64,000 nucleotides of DNA from Mermis nigrescens (taxonomy: Eukaryota > Nematoda > Enoplea > Mermithida > Mermithidae). Positions within the stretch are counted from its first letter, which is position 1. Each line of letters begins with the position of its first letter. The notes under the pieces are model-generated. The model ran no database searches and was not told the origin of the DNA. It saw nothing but the letters and a program-made list of their open reading frames with translations. The position numbers and the translations under genes are program-made. The DNA lies in assembly GCA_036768485.1 (NCBI GenBank), contig JAVLUZ010000145.1, positions 15,772,304-15,836,303 on the forward strand, written 5' to 3'. Shown in pieces: positions 42,476 to 54,831 of the stretch.

Positions 42476-44101
42476 ATGGCGTTATCCGACACCGAGGCGG
42501 AAAGACAAGCTAATTTGTCACCATCGCGTTCTACACGCGTGGCATTGGCCAGAAAAGGGGCTGTTATCGTTTCGCAACCGATTGTCTCACAATCGCTTGC
42601 GGCGGACCAACAAGCGCCCTTGGGCATCAGTTCGCTCGGACCTTTGCCGACTTCACAGCCGGGTCGGGTAGAGCGTGACTCTGAGCCCGATGTGATCATG
42701 ACTGAGATTATAGGTTTTCCGCCGGTGACACAACAAATTTTACCCGCGCACGAAGTACCACAAGTAGCATTGTATACGCAAGTCGCGACTCATTCCGCGC
42801 CACAAGGCGTGTCGGCACCAGATGCTCGTTTTATGGCTCCTATGGCCATGACGGGTGTGTCGAGTACTGTGGCGACTATTCACCCACAGGCAATTCAAAG
42901 TCAGTCATCAAATAGGGAAGTCGCCATACCCCCAATGATGCAAGCTATTCGCGATCGTATGGCCGCGAATGAAAGCGCGAGAGTGCAAAGCCGCTCGCGC
43001 TACGTTCAGCATTTTTTCACCATGATGGAAAATATGACGCGAGAACCTCCGTGCACTGTCGCACCAGTTGTATTGCACGAGTTACATGACAGTTTGGGTG
43101 AGGTTGAAGGAACGCGTGTATATGATCAGCTGGTTGAAGCTGCACAAGTGTACTTCGACCGAGTGTATGCAATCCATTTGCAGCACGCGACTTCAACTGA
43201 TTCCCCGTCGCGTCCATTAGTGTGGCCCTTGACCGCACAGTCTTTGGCTGATGTGGATCGTCCACCCGCACCTCGATTTATCAGCAAATTGAGTGTGTTT
43301 AACCGATTGTTTTATCCCGATCAATATTTTGTGCGCATACGTTTCTTTATTACAACGGGAATGATGTTGTACGAAGTGCCGTTAGAGTATTTGGTGGTGC
43401 ACCCGCACCTTGATGCACCGACTGAAGTGTCTGATGGTGTTGCTCATCAGGTTCGCCCGGAGTTATATCCACACAGGATGTCTCCAGCGCCAGATCACAT
43501 GGCACCCATCTTAATATCGGCACGCCAGATGGTCGATATTTTCGATACTTTCCGAGAATTTCAAGCATTATATGATTCGGAGTATCGACACATGACGGTC
43601 TTTTCTTCCATAGACGTCATGCGCGCTACAGCGCTTTTGGAATTCCTGGACAGGAAGTTCCACTTCTTTGCGTACGCCTACGGAAATCCCGGAATAGGCT
43701 GGCGCATGGTGGAGCAGTTACGTCGCATGTTGCGCGTAGCGTTCCTTGGCGAATCTTATACACCTTCGCCAAGTGAGGCTTTTCCGGAATTCCCGGATTT
43801 AACAGCACGAATTGAAAGTCCTCATGTTTTACATAACATGATTCGGCAAATTCGGCTGGCAACCGATCCGCCGCTCGAAGTTCCGGCTCAGTTCGATCGT
43901 TTTAGAGGTCAACAAAAATCGGTCTTTTTCCTAAAACATCGAATTCAAGGCGAATTAGAAAAAATTCGCAGACAAAGGCGACAGGCATCCTCGCAGGACC
44001 CTAGTGGATCCGTAGCGAGCCTTGAATTGCCAGAAGTCGACCTTTCCTTGGAAGCACAAATTGAGATGCGTAGAACACGCATGACGATCGAGAAACGCTG
44101 A
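42476..44101 (+). CDS. Unknown retrotransposon protein (ORF4)
   Basis: A 541-aa protein in no family I recognise. Residues 1-150 are Pro/Gln/Ser-rich and disordered; about 155-460 look folded and mainly helical with many aromatic residues (HFFTMMENM, FFAYAYGNPGIGW); the last 60 are charged and basic (KIRRQRRQ). No signal peptide, transmembrane segment, zinc knuckle or catalytic motif is visible, so it is not an obvious env, protease or nuclease. The ATG lies 22 nt after the exonuclease stop, with a possible acceptor GCGTTTAG at 42466-42473. The frame is also open back to 42431, so it could be joined to the exonuclease by a +1 shift. Its stop is followed by a basic tail in the +1 frame. Confidence 0.75.
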   Translation: MALSDTEAERQANLSPSRSTRVALARKGAVIVSQPIVSQSLAADQQAPLGISSLGPLPTSQPGRVERDSEPDVIMTEIIGFPPVTQQILPAHEVPQVALYTQVATHSAPQGVSAPDARFMAPMAMTGVSSTVATIHPQAIQSQSSNREVAIPPMMQAIRDRMAANESARVQSRSRYVQHFFTMMENMTREPPCTVAPVVLHELHDSLGEVEGTRVYDQLVEAAQVYFDRVYAIHLQHATSTDSPSRPLVWPLTAQSLADVDRPPAPRFISKLSVFNRLFYPDQYFVRIRFFITTGMMLYEVPLEYLVVHPHLDAPTEVSDGVAHQVRPELYPHRMSPAPDHMAPILISARQMVDIFDTFREFQALYDSEYRHMTVFSSIDVMRATALLEFLDRKFHFFAYAYGNPGIGWRMVEQLRRMLRVAFLGESYTPSPSEAFPEFPDLTARIESPHVLHNMIRQIRLATDPPLEVPAQFDRFRGQQKSVFFLKHRIQGELEKIRRQRRQASSQDPSGSVASLELPEVDLSLEAQIEMRRTRMTIEKR

Positions 44102-44321
44102 TCGTGAGAATTTGGCTACGGAAATGCCACGGCGTGTGACGAAATTACGCGCCGCCGGTTCTCTTACTGAAGCTTCCGAGGTCCGTCATATGCCAGAAGA
44201 CGAACATAAGGCGAAATTGAACCGATTTTATGACACAAAGTCCGAACACGCTTTGCGTCGACTGAAAAACTTGGAAAAGCAACGAGTCAGAAGACTCGTT
44301 CAAGCTGAAAGTTGCAGCTAA
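44085..44321 (+). CDS. Basic tail segment 1, +1 frame of ORF4
   Basis: Open from 44085, so it overlaps the end of ORF4 by 17 nt, and has no ATG near its start (the first start-like codon is TTG at 44112). It encodes Arg/Lys-rich helical sequence (RRLKNLEKQRVRRLVQ). It reads as a continuation of ORF4 after a +1 shift between 44085 and 44101, either programmed or caused by an indel. Confidence 0.55.
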   Translation, partial: RSRNADRENLATEMPRRVTKLRAAGSLTEASEVRHMPEDEHKAKLNRFYDTKSEHALRRLKNLEKQRVRRLVQAESCS

Positions 44322-45084
44322 ATTAAAAGCGCGTTTAGGCCCAAAGGGATCGAGGCGGCAAGAACCGCAATCATCCCGGCAACGCTATGCTGCAACACAC
44401 CACCGATCACAATCGCAAGCACAACAGCAAACGCAAGTAAAACCGCATATACAGCAATATACAAGACCGCAAACCCAACCGCGGCAACAACAGCATTTTA
44501 CGGAATCGCGTGAGCGTTCCGAGGCGTATTCACAGGCCGATGCTGGTCATCTGTCGCGCTCGCGACAGCAGCAGCCTTACGAATATCGCCGCCAACCACA
44601 GTCGAACCGCGGAACTCATCAGGACCGGTCACAATCCCGACAACGGCAGCAATGGGATCAATCGTATCGCTCTCCGTTGGAACAAAGTCAACCAGCCACC
44701 GGGGATTATCAGCCACAACCTCGACCGGGTCCACTTTTGCCAAAACCGTGGCCTGTTAATCAACAACAACAGCGTCCACGCGAACCTTCTCGCCAACGAA
44801 CTTACGGTTTTACGCCGGAGCAATTATTTACTCCGACGCCGCCCATACCGCGTCGTTATGCTGACGACTACGAGGACGATGACGATTTTGAGGACGACGA
44901 TCGACCCGTCGATCCACACCAACGCTTACGCCAACACATGTACGGGCGTAGGCAATCGCCATATCAATATCGTGAGCGTTCGAATACGCGTCGCGAACCG
45001 GAATCCGATCAGGAATATTTTCAACGACAACGACGTCGCGGAAAATCGTATGGCTCGAAGGCCAATTACCGCGATCAATATTAA
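44266..45084 (+). CDS. Gln/Arg-rich tail segment 2, +1 frame of segment 1
   Basis: Open for about 272 codons from 44266, with no ATG until 44677. Composition is Gln/Arg/Ser/Tyr-rich, with an acidic patch DDYEDDDDFEDDD near the middle and a basic end. It resembles nucleic-acid-binding tails such as the gag C-terminus. It overlaps segment 1 by 56 nt and again sits one frame ahead. I infer it is the C-terminus of the ORF4 protein rather than a separate gene. Confidence 0.55.
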   Translation, partial: KTWKSNESEDSFKLKVAAKLKARLGPKGSRRQEPQSSRQRYAATHHRSQSQAQQQTQVKPHIQQYTRPQTQPRQQQHFTESRERSEAYSQADAGHLSRSRQQQPYEYRRQPQSNRGTHQDRSQSRQRQQWDQSYRSPLEQSQPATGDYQPQPRPGPLLPKPWPVNQQQQRPREPSRQRTYGFTPEQLFTPTPPIPRRYADDYEDDDDFEDDDRPVDPHQRLRQHMYGRRQSPYQYRERSNTRREPESDQEYFQRQRRRGKSYGSKANYRDQY

Positions 45085-45880
<796 letters not shown>

Positions 45881-45887
45881 GGGGGAG
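45881..45887 (+). promoter_or_regulatory. Polypurine tract
   Basis: GGGGGAG directly before TGTAAC of the 3' LTR, the site where plus-strand DNA synthesis would be primed. The exact cut (before AG or before TG) is unclear. Confidence 0.75.
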
Positions 45888-46967
45888 TGTAACTGCGAGA
45901 GTTACACGGTAGGCGAACCTGCCTTAGCAGTTCGCGATAGCCATTACATAGCCAATACTAGTAGCTGTCTATGACGGTGCACTGTGGGCTATGCCTTCGG
46001 TCTTCCCATTATTTTCCCAAATTTTCAACAATAAAAAACATTTAGATACTTGTCCGGTATCGTAGAGTTAAGTGTATGATAATAGTAATTGTTTAATGCA
46101 TACCGCTTACGTGTAATCGAGAACATTCGATCTGAGATAAAAGTCATTTCAGTATTATGTTTAATTTGATCGTTGTTTTATTTTACTGTAGGGGCCCTTG
46201 AGGCCAGTGTACTTAAGCTCGTATTGGAGTCTGGCTTTTGGTTTTTGCGTTTTCGTTTTTGCCAGTCGTACGTGTACATATTCCGTACGTTTACGTTTTT
46301 CTTTTTGCTTGTTGTCCCGGCTACAGGCCGTGTATTCTTCGTCGAATTAAAATTATAGAAAACCAACCCAGTGGTTTCTGGTTATACCGAGGGTTAGGTC
46401 GGCCACCATCCCTTCGTCGAGGATTTCCACCCGTTTAGTGGACTGATAGGTAAATTCCGTATGATAGTTTATTTTATTCGAAAATCATATTTTATTTCTC
46501 AAGCCAAAAATTGATCAAAAATATTATTTAATCTTTAGGGATGATTGATCAGCATAGAGCTCGTTGTTGTTGTTTTCATTGTTCAGCGTGCTACACAAAT
46601 TAGGAACCAAAAACATTTCTGATCAGGTACTGATTGAAAACAAGTTAAATTACAACTTGAGCTTGAGATAGGTCAACTGACCTCCGCGGCAAATTCCGAG
46701 ACTAGGTAGGTAGCCTTAGGTCTTAGGGCGTAGCTGCTGAGATCACCCGACCAGAAGCAGCCAGCAATATTAGGGCTGAGGGGATCGAAGCCGTAAGGTC
46801 TGTAAGGGTCCAAAGATCGAAAGCCATCCAGTGCCGCGCGATCGGGGCCAGCACTAAGCGCAGACTTAAGTACCTACGTACCTAGGTAAATCTCGAAGGC
46901 AAATGTTAGTACGGTTCGCATCTGTGACGATTCTTTAGACCCAGATCAAAAACCGGCTACATTTACA
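45886..46967 (+). repeat. 3' LTR
   Basis: 1,082 bp, paired with 32567-33638. It starts AGTGTAAC where the 5' LTR has TGTGTAAC, and its first bases form a perfect hairpin TGTAACT-GCGAG-AGTTACA that the 5' LTR has lost. It ends TTTACA followed by the duplicated TGCT. Confidence 0.9.
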
Positions 46968-47139
46968 TGCTGCATTATGAGCTTTTCTGTTAAAATACTC
47001 CGAATATTTTTGCTGTGATTCCTGTATGCGATTTTGAATAACATACAAAGCTTGTGTGAAGTGTAGCTTGATGATGTCACTGTATGAATGGACATCAATT
47101 AAATAAGGAGATGGCCTCATACAGTACCGAACATGACTA

Positions 47140-47395
47140 ACGACCACAACACACATCTCTTTCCACCGGTTGTTCGAAGCTGGGCAACCGGATGGGCACC
47201 TGGCTGTCTTTTTTCCATGTAACACAACTTTCCACACCCGGTTGGCAGATGACTGGGAAGGTAGAATTTCACTGAGCGATGCAGTAACCCAACCAGTTGC
47301 CTGGCAACCGGTGTGAACAGATGTCTAGCCGGTTGAACCCAGACCTAAAGAATGGCTGGCAAACTGGATGCATTCCAACTGAATGTGTACGTTAG
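47140..47395. mobile_element. CCGGTTG-rich insertion in the gypsy relic
   Basis: About 250 bp with six copies of CCGGTTG or CAACCGG in both orientations, interrupting the integrase frame. Boundaries are approximate and no duplication was resolved. Confidence 0.45.
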
Positions 47396-48573
47396 TTGTG
47401 TTCTCTGGACTGTAGATTAAAGCAACATCTATTGGCAATCTAGGTAAACGCCCATAAGAAGTTCTGATGGAGCAAATTGCAGGAATCCATTTACACTCAT
47501 ATTAATAGCGAATACAGCAAAAGGAAGCTGTTGATCCCAGTTCAACGGATTTGTTTCAATATACATATGCATACGAGTAGCTAAATTTTTTGATTCATTC
47601 TTTTGACTTCTTCATTAGAAATAGGGTGATATGCTGTACTGTGTACCTTTTACTCCTAATATATGTGTGACTTCTTTTTCATAATTTGTGATGTAAAGTC
47701 GGTTCCTTGGTCTGACTGTAAAATTTGTGGTGCCCCATGTTGACAGATAATTTTTGTCACAAATAGTTCAGCAATGGTTGTGGCTAGAATATTTTTGGTC
47801 GCAAAAGCCTTCAATGTACTTTATAAAATTGTCTACAAAAACTACAATAAATCGATTTCCTCTTTCAGTTATAGGTAGTGGGCCCATGCAGTCTACTCCA
47901 AGTCATTTCATTCAAAAGGGCCACTTGAGCGGATCGGCTTCAGGTCTGCTAATATTTGGTGACGCATGGACCTATTTATTTGACATACTTTACAAAACTT
48001 ACAGTACTCCTTTACATCTGTTTGCATCTTATACCAATAGTATCAACGAGATATTAATCAAAGAGTTTTTCATGATCCAAGATGACCAGCTAGCTCATCA
48101 TCATGATGTGTTTGTATTGTGGTATTTCTTAGCTGTTTAGGCACTACAATTTTTAAATTTCCTACTATCTTACGATAAAGGATACCATTATGTAGCTCAT
48201 AAAGTTCGGATTCGGGCGAATTACAATTCATTATTTTCCTTTAAAACGTCGTATGATTGGTTCGAGTTCATGGTCTTCATGTTGTAAAATTTTTAGGCTC
48301 ATGTTTCTGTTTTGAAGTGCACATACCAGACGGTTTTCTTGAGGGCGGTCGCATTCGAACTAGATTCAATGTCAAAGAAAGGTTTTTCGTTTTCTTGGTA
48401 ATCTCAGATAGTGCATCTGCGTTTTCATTAGCACTTCGTTTTTTTGGTAAAATATTCAACTTAGTTTCTGCTAGAGCTAGACCCCAACGCGCAATACGAG
48501 ATCAGGGATTAGGTTTTTCTAATATGGATTAGACTGCAGTATGGTCTGTATACACTGTGATTTCATTAAGATT

Positions 48574-48697
48574 AGTGTTGTAAAAGATAACAAAAGATAG
48601 TGTTATCTTTATCTTTTTAGAAAATAAGATAAAGATAAAGTTATATTAATCATTATCTTTTATCTTGCAATATATCCTTATCTTTTACAACACTAAT
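48574..48697. mobile_element. GATA-type MITE
   Basis: AGTGTTGTAAAAGATAA and CTTATCTTTTACAACACTAAT are inverted ends of a 124-bp palindromic element rich in GATA/TATC. A second half-site, ATCTTTTACAACACTAATTAA, lies at 48776-48797. Relative of the element at 25228-29386. Confidence 0.75.
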
Positions 48698-49909
48698 TTC
48701 AACCCAAGACAAGTCGATTCCACTACCCAGATTTGTGTTTGTGTGTTTGCAAGAGCAGAAAACTCTTATCTTTTTTTATCTTTTACAACACTAATTAAGA
48801 TACAAATAAGGTCAGAAAATATTTAAAACAAATTCAACCACTGCTAAGGTTTCAAGCTCGGTTATTGGATAATTTTTCTCAGCTGGCTTCAAGGTCCTAC
48901 TAGCATAAGCGATTGGATGTGTTCCAATCCATCACTACCTATTTGACTTAAAATAGCTCCCTATGCCTGTAATGGACGCATCAGTTTGAAGCACAAATGG
49001 TTTAGTAAACTCGTGGGATGTATCAAAATAGGCAGTTTAATCAATATATTTTTAAGATTATTGAAAGCTTTTTGCGGTTTGTCTGTCCATGTAAATTTTT
49101 CCCTTTCTTTAATAATTTTGTAAGGGGCTGAGAAATTTGAGCGCAATTTTTGATAAATCTCCTCTAATATGAAATGAGGCCTAAGAATATTTTCACTTCT
49201 TTTGCAGTTTTTGGCTCTTTTAATCGCCTTTATAGCTTCGAATTTAGGCTATCGGAAGAATACCTTCATAAGATACATTATATCCTAAGTACTCTACTTC
49301 TTGTAAAACTGAATTTACATTTATGTAATCAAAGTTTCCATGCCACCACGATGTAAACGACTCAAAACATCTTTTAATCTAATGAGCGATTTCGTCATGT
49401 GTTTTTCCAAAATCAAAATATCGTCAAGGTATACCATACATGTATGCCATTGGAAGCCAGACAAAAAGGATATCCATTAAGCGTTGAAAAGTAGCAGGAG
49501 CATTACATAAAGCCAAATCCTTGGTAAATAATTAAATTCATATAAACCGCTTAGTGTATTAAATGAGGTTTTTTCACGGTCTTGCAATGCAATGGGAATG
49601 GACCAGTATGCTGTTAGCTTGGTCCAAGGTTGTGAAGTATTTTATATTTTTTTCAACGTGTCTAAAATGTCATCTATCCTTGGTAAAAGGATAGACATCC
49701 CCTTTTAGTTACTTCATTTAATCCGCGAAAATCAAAGCATCTAGTCTTCGGCCACCAGTTTTTTTCCTGACTAAAAATACATTAGTGGCCCATGGAGAGG
49801 CACTTTTACTAACCACGCCTTTCTTCTCAAGTGCTTTTACTTTTTGTGTAATTAATTCTTTTTCTTTTGGGGATGTATGGTAAGGTAAATGTCTGACTAG
49901 AGTAGTATA

Positions 49910-50187
49910 CACACCTGGGCGTGGGGTTTGGGGGTATACACCCCCTCAGAAACCAAAATACCCCCCCCCAGAAATCAAAATACCCCCCCCCCCCCCAGAA
50001 TTCAATTTTTGAAAAAATTTTCTCGTTTTTTTTCGCAATTTTTTGTTGCCAATGCGATAGTGCTTGATGAGAAACGTCGAAAAATGGTGTTTTTTATCCT
50101 TCCATACCACCATTTTTAGGACCATTTCTTGACCTTCAAAAATTTTTTGCACCCCCCCCCCCAGAATTTTCTTGCTGCCCACGTATG
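49910..50187 (+). mobile_element. MITE-A copy l with perfect 8-bp TSD
   Basis: CACACCTGGGCGTGGGG to CTGCCCACGTATG, flanked by GTAGTATA at 49902-49909 and 50188-50195. It truncates the visible RT start of the gypsy relic. Confidence 0.95.
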
Positions 50188-50195
50188 GTAGTATA

Positions 50196-50408
50196 CCCTG
50201 TGTCCCTAGGTGTGCAATGTTATAACATCGCCTAGTGTTATAGCATAAGCGGAGAGGCTCAGAATCTGCTCCCCGGTTTTTCTCAGGGAGCAATGCTGTA
50301 GCATAGGCTGTGCTTAAGCATAGGGAAGGTCGGACCTTGCTGGGGAGGGGGCGCGCGCCAGGGGAGGGGAAATTTCACTGGGGGAAATTTCCATGGGGGA
50401 AAACTTGA
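50196..50408. other. G-rich spacer, no gene
   Basis: Contains ATAACATCGCCTAGTGTTATAGC and G-rich runs. No feature is assigned. Confidence 0.4.
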
Positions 50409-50409
50409 A

Positions 50410-50805
50410 ATAACAATAAATCAAGAACCAGTCGTCGGATTGGGCTGAAATTTTAGGGTTAGGATGGACACCTTATCAGCAAACTATTACAAAACTTTTG
50501 AGGGAGCGCCTACAGTAAATCAGCATTAGTTTACACTTGTGCATAAATCGAGAACCAATGGCCGGATTTTGTTCAAATTTTATGGATATGATGTATATAG
50601 GCGAGGCATGCTGCGCAAAGAATTTTTAGCGCGCAGACTACAGTATACCATTTTACTTTACACTTTCTCATATAGCACTATATCTCAAGAACTATAGGGC
50701 GCACTTAGCTCAAACTTTCAGGGTAAGATATTTAGATTGTTGCTGCACTATGTACAAAATTTTAAAGCGCGCAACCCACAGTATATCAATTTTTTGTTTA
50801 CACTG
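50410..50805 (+). repeat. Three degenerate ~131-bp tandem repeats
   Basis: Each unit has AAATC(A/G)AGAACCA...CGGATT, then GCTCAAA-TTT-AGGG, then a GCGCGCA...ACAGTATA block and a TTTACACT block. Starts are near 50412, 50543 and 50684. Confidence 0.6.
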
Positions 50806-50922
50806 CTATTGAGAAAGATTGTGTGCACGCGCTTAGGCAGGGGTCCAGAGTCAGATGGGGGACACTACTGCCACTTTACACTGTATGATTTTCAAGCTGA
50901 TCTACGCACAAACACTCATTGA

Positions 50923-53266
50923 CAGTGTTGCCAGGTCCCAAAATTCAGATTCTCCTGCACAGAGGTAAAATTGGGGAAAAATTCTCCTGAAAACATTTTG
51001 ATTCTCCTGAAAAATTCTCCTGGCTCATAATTTGCAGGGAAAGGCTGTACAGCAGCAGATCTACAATTGTATGTACACATGGATATCAAGCATGCTCAGG
51101 CCAATTACCTTGGTTCACCCAACTATTTTAATTCTGATCTCTTGCCTGTTATGGCCCAAGGACACTCAAGGCTAAATAATGAACATTAATCCTCTCACAA
51201 AAAGCTCACGGAGCATATCTGCATTATACAGGCAGATGCAAAAATAATGGAAGACTAATGCTGCACCACTAAGTATAACATTTTATTCGCTAACATCAAC
51301 AGCTGACAAACATTCAATAACAGATCTCCTGATCTTCATAAGAAGCTACATTTTTGGTCATGTAAATAGAATCCGTAAAGCAGCAACAACATATATAAAA
51401 AAACATGTATCTACTCTACAAAGGCACTCGATCGGCTATCCTGGACAGAGAACAGATAATTTTACATATACTGCTCAAGGGCCTAAACTAAAGAGGTCGC
51501 ATTGTTTACAATACACACTATTCGAAAAAAACATTTTCAGTGCTTGAAACAGTGACCGCCAATTTTCAGTTGCACTTACATTATCAAAAATTTCTGAAAA
51601 GAGCCCTGTTTGCAATGTCTTTTGAAAAAATAAATAATACTTTATTACTAATTGTATGTACTTCAGTAGCAAGCAAATCCTTACGTTTTGAAATATATAT
51701 AGAAAAAATGCGTGTTTATAGGCGCTTTGCAAAACGTCTATGAAACTGATAAAAACAATTAGATGGTGTGTAAAGCTATGTATTTCCTTGCACTTCGTGA
51801 TATTAAGTGAATAAATAAATGAATGAATGAATGATTTACTACGGAAGCACAAAACTTATTTGGATATAGTCACCGTTTTTTCCCAGCGATTTAGTTGACA
51901 TTATAGACCGAACCCAAACTTTTTTTCCACTTTTTCCGACTTTTTCCACGTTTTTTGGGGGGTCTAAAAACGTTTAAAATAGAGCGCCTGTGTTTAAAAA
52001 TCAGTGTTTTTTAAGTAGAAAATTTTATGTACACATGCAATAGCGGTTTTTGATGCACTTTTTGTATAAAAATTTCGCGCTCTACAAGAAATATCATGAT
52101 CAGTATTTATGTTGAAACTTGAATGTCCTTCCTTCAGTAAAGCATTTTAGCCAATTCTGAAGTCGTTTTTGACAATTAAAATTATAATTTATCAAATGGC
52201 GCGAAGCGCCAGAAAATTTTGAAATTTTAGTTTCCTAAATCATTTTTGCATTACAAAAACTGTGCAGAAGGTAAGGATTTTCAATCCAAGTGGAATTCTA
52301 GGACCAGATTATCGATAAAAATGCTGCAATTGGCGCCGCGCGGCTTAAACATCAATAACAAGTAAGAATTAAATCTCCGAAAAATTTTTGTAGTTTCACC
52401 TCTCTAAAACGCATTTTTGCATTACAAAAACTAACGAATCCATGCAGAAGATTAGGATTTTCAGTCGTAGTAAAGTTCTAGATCTAATTGTCAATAAAAA
52501 TGCTGCAGTTGACGCGGCGCGGCTTACAGATTAATAACAAAAAAGAATTAAATCAATTCGGCGCGAAGCGCCAAAAAATTTTTCTAGTTTCACTTCTCTA
52601 AAACGCATTTTTGCATTACAAAAACTGACCGAATCCGTGCAGAAGATAAGGATTTTGAATCGTAGTGAAATTCTAGACCAGATTGTCGATAAAAATGCTG
52701 CACTTGACGCAGCGCGGCTTAAAGGTTAATAATAAGTAAGAATTAAATCAATTCGAGCGCTAAGCGCCAAAAAATTTTTGAAGTTTTAACTCTCTAAAAC
52801 GCATTTTTAACATTACAAAAATTTTCCACAAATGTCAACCAAGCCCAAAAATTTTTTTCCATTTCCCAAAATTTTGGCTGACAAATAGACCAAAAAGTGG
52901 AAAAAAACGGTGGATATAGGTATAACTTAACACTTAGGTCTTAACTATGAACGAAATAAACTCTTAATGTGAAAGATATAAGTATAAAATTATATACAAC
53001 TAACTAACTACAGTAAGTACAGTAAGAAGTTTAATGTATGATAATCATTATAAGTTGCTGTTTAAGTTTTGAAAATTCTCCTGAATTCTCCTAGATTTTC
53101 AGGATTCCACTGAATTCTCCTGACATTTTAAAATTCTTCTGCATTCTCCTGCATGTTTACAACTTCTCCTGAAATTTCTCCTGAAAAGCCCATTCTCCTG
53201 CTCCTGCTCCTGAAAATTATAGATTCTCCTGAATTCAGGAGAATTCTCCTGCACCTGGCAACCCTG
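50923..53266. mobile_element. hAT-like element Y1
   Basis: Ends CAGTGTTGCCAGGT and ACCTGGCAACCCTG with perfect 8-bp duplications CTCATTGA (50915-50922 and 53267-53274). Subterminal regions are dense in ATTCTCCTG and its complement. The centre holds four ~190-bp units, each with a GGCGC...GCGCC palindrome. Length 2,344 bp; no transposase. Confidence 0.92.
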
Positions 53267-53285
53267 CTCATTGATTGATCGTTCG

Positions 53286-54814
53286 TGACATTATAGACCG
53301 GACCCAAAATTTTTTTCCACTTTTTCCGACTTTTTTCCACGTTTTTTGGGAGGTCTAAAAACGTTTAAAATAGAGCGCCTGTGTTGAAAAATCAGTGTTT
53401 TTAAGTAGAAAATTTTATGTACACATGCAATAGCGGTGTTTGATGCACTTTTTGTATAAAAATTTCGCGCTCTACAAGAAATATCACGATCAGTATACGT
53501 TATTTATGTTGAAACTTGAATTTCCTTCCTTTCAGTAAAGCATTTTAGCCAATTCTGAAGTCGTTTTTGACAATTAAAACTATAATTTATCAAATGGCGC
53601 GAAGCGCCAGAAAATTTTGAAATTTTAGCTCTCTAAATCATTTTTGCATTACAAAAACTGTGCAGAAGGTAAGGATTTTCAATCGAAGTGGAGTTCTAGG
53701 ACCAGATTATCGATAAAAATGCTGCAATTGGCGCCGCGCGGCTTAAACATCAATAACAAGTAAGAATTAAATCAATTCGGCGCGAAGCGCCGAAAAATTT
53801 TTGTAGTTTCACCTCTCTAAAACGCATTTTTGCATTACAAAAACTAACCGAATCCGTGCAGAAGATAAGGATTTTCAATCGTAGTAAAGTTCTAGATCTA
53901 ATTGTCGATAAAAATGCTGCAGTTGACGCGGCGCGGCTTAAAGATTAATAACAAAAAAGAATTAAATCAATTCGGCGCGAAGCGCCGAAAAATTTTTCTA
54001 GTTTCACTTCTCTAAAACGCATTTTTGCATTACAAAAACTAACCGAATCCGTGCAGAAGATAAGGATTTTCAATCGTAGTGAAGTTCTAGACCAGATTGT
54101 CGATAAAAATGCTGCACTTGGCGCGGCGCGGCTTAAGGATTAATAATAAGTAAGAATTAAATCAATTCGGCGCGAAGCGCCGAAAAATTTTTGAAGTTTC
54201 AACTCTCTAAAACGCATTTTTAACATTACAAAAATTTTCCACAAATGCCAACCAAGCCCAAAAATTTTTTCCATTTCCCAAAATTTTGGTTGACAAATAG
54301 ACCAAAAAGTGGAATAAAACGGTGTTTGCAAACGTCTATGAAACTGATAAAAACAATTAGACGGTGTGTAAAGCTATGTATTTCTGCACTTCGTGATATT
54401 AAGTGAATGAATAAATGAATGAATGAATGATTTACTACGGAAGCACGAAACTTATTTGGATATACTTATAACTTAACACTTAGGTCTTAACTATGAACGA
54501 AATAAATTCTTAATGTGAAAGATCTAAGTTTAAAATTATATACAACTAACTAACTACAGTAAGTACAGTAAGAAGGTTAATGTATGATAATCATTTTAAC
54601 TTGCTGTTTAAGTTTTGAAAATTCTCCTGAATTCTCCTAGATTTCCAGGATTCCACTGAATTCTCCTGACATTTTAAAATTCTCCTGCATTCTCCTGCAT
54701 GTTTACAACTTCTCCTGAAATTTCTCCTGAAAAGCCCATTCTCCTGCTCCTGCTCCTGAAAATTTTAGATTCTCCTGAATTCAGGAGAATTCTCCTGCAT
54801 CTTTGGCAACCCTG
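53286..54814. mobile_element. hAT-like element Y2 (left end missing)
   Basis: Matches Y1 from GACATTATAGACCG (51896) to its right end TTGGCAACCCTG. The left ~970 bp with the CAGTGTTGCC terminus are absent, so the copy probably arose by unequal exchange or abortive repair. Confidence 0.85.
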
Positions 54815-54831
54815 GTCGAGTATATACCGAC

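Larger units (their letters stand above)
46968..49909 (-). pseudogene. Older Ty3/gypsy pol relic
   Basis: Read on the minus strand from 49909 down: RT start (PYHTSPKEKELITQKVKALE, KKGVV, SPWA), RT active site YLDD at 49420-49431, the RT-RNase H joint (FTWTDKPQKAFNNLK at about 49080), integrase third-motif region SDQGTDFTSQ near 47700, WDQQLPFAVFAIN near 47520, and the post-catalytic end YFNRKAHNA near 46980. Many stops and frameshifts break it. It is interrupted by the younger LTR element, a GATA MITE, a CCGGTTG-rich insertion and MITE-A copy l. The remaining part is at 32391-32562. Confidence 0.85.

Noticed and set aside
42476..45084. An envelope gene in the usual position
   Set aside because: No signal peptide, fusion peptide, cleavage site or transmembrane helix is visible in ORF4 or its tail.
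46173..46438. Short open frames in the 3' LTR
   Set aside because: Non-coding LTR sequence; the copy in the 5' LTR does not keep the frame.
47754..48532. Plus-strand open frames of 128 and 91 codons
   Set aside because: They are antisense to the gypsy integrase relic, whose conserved motifs read on the minus strand.
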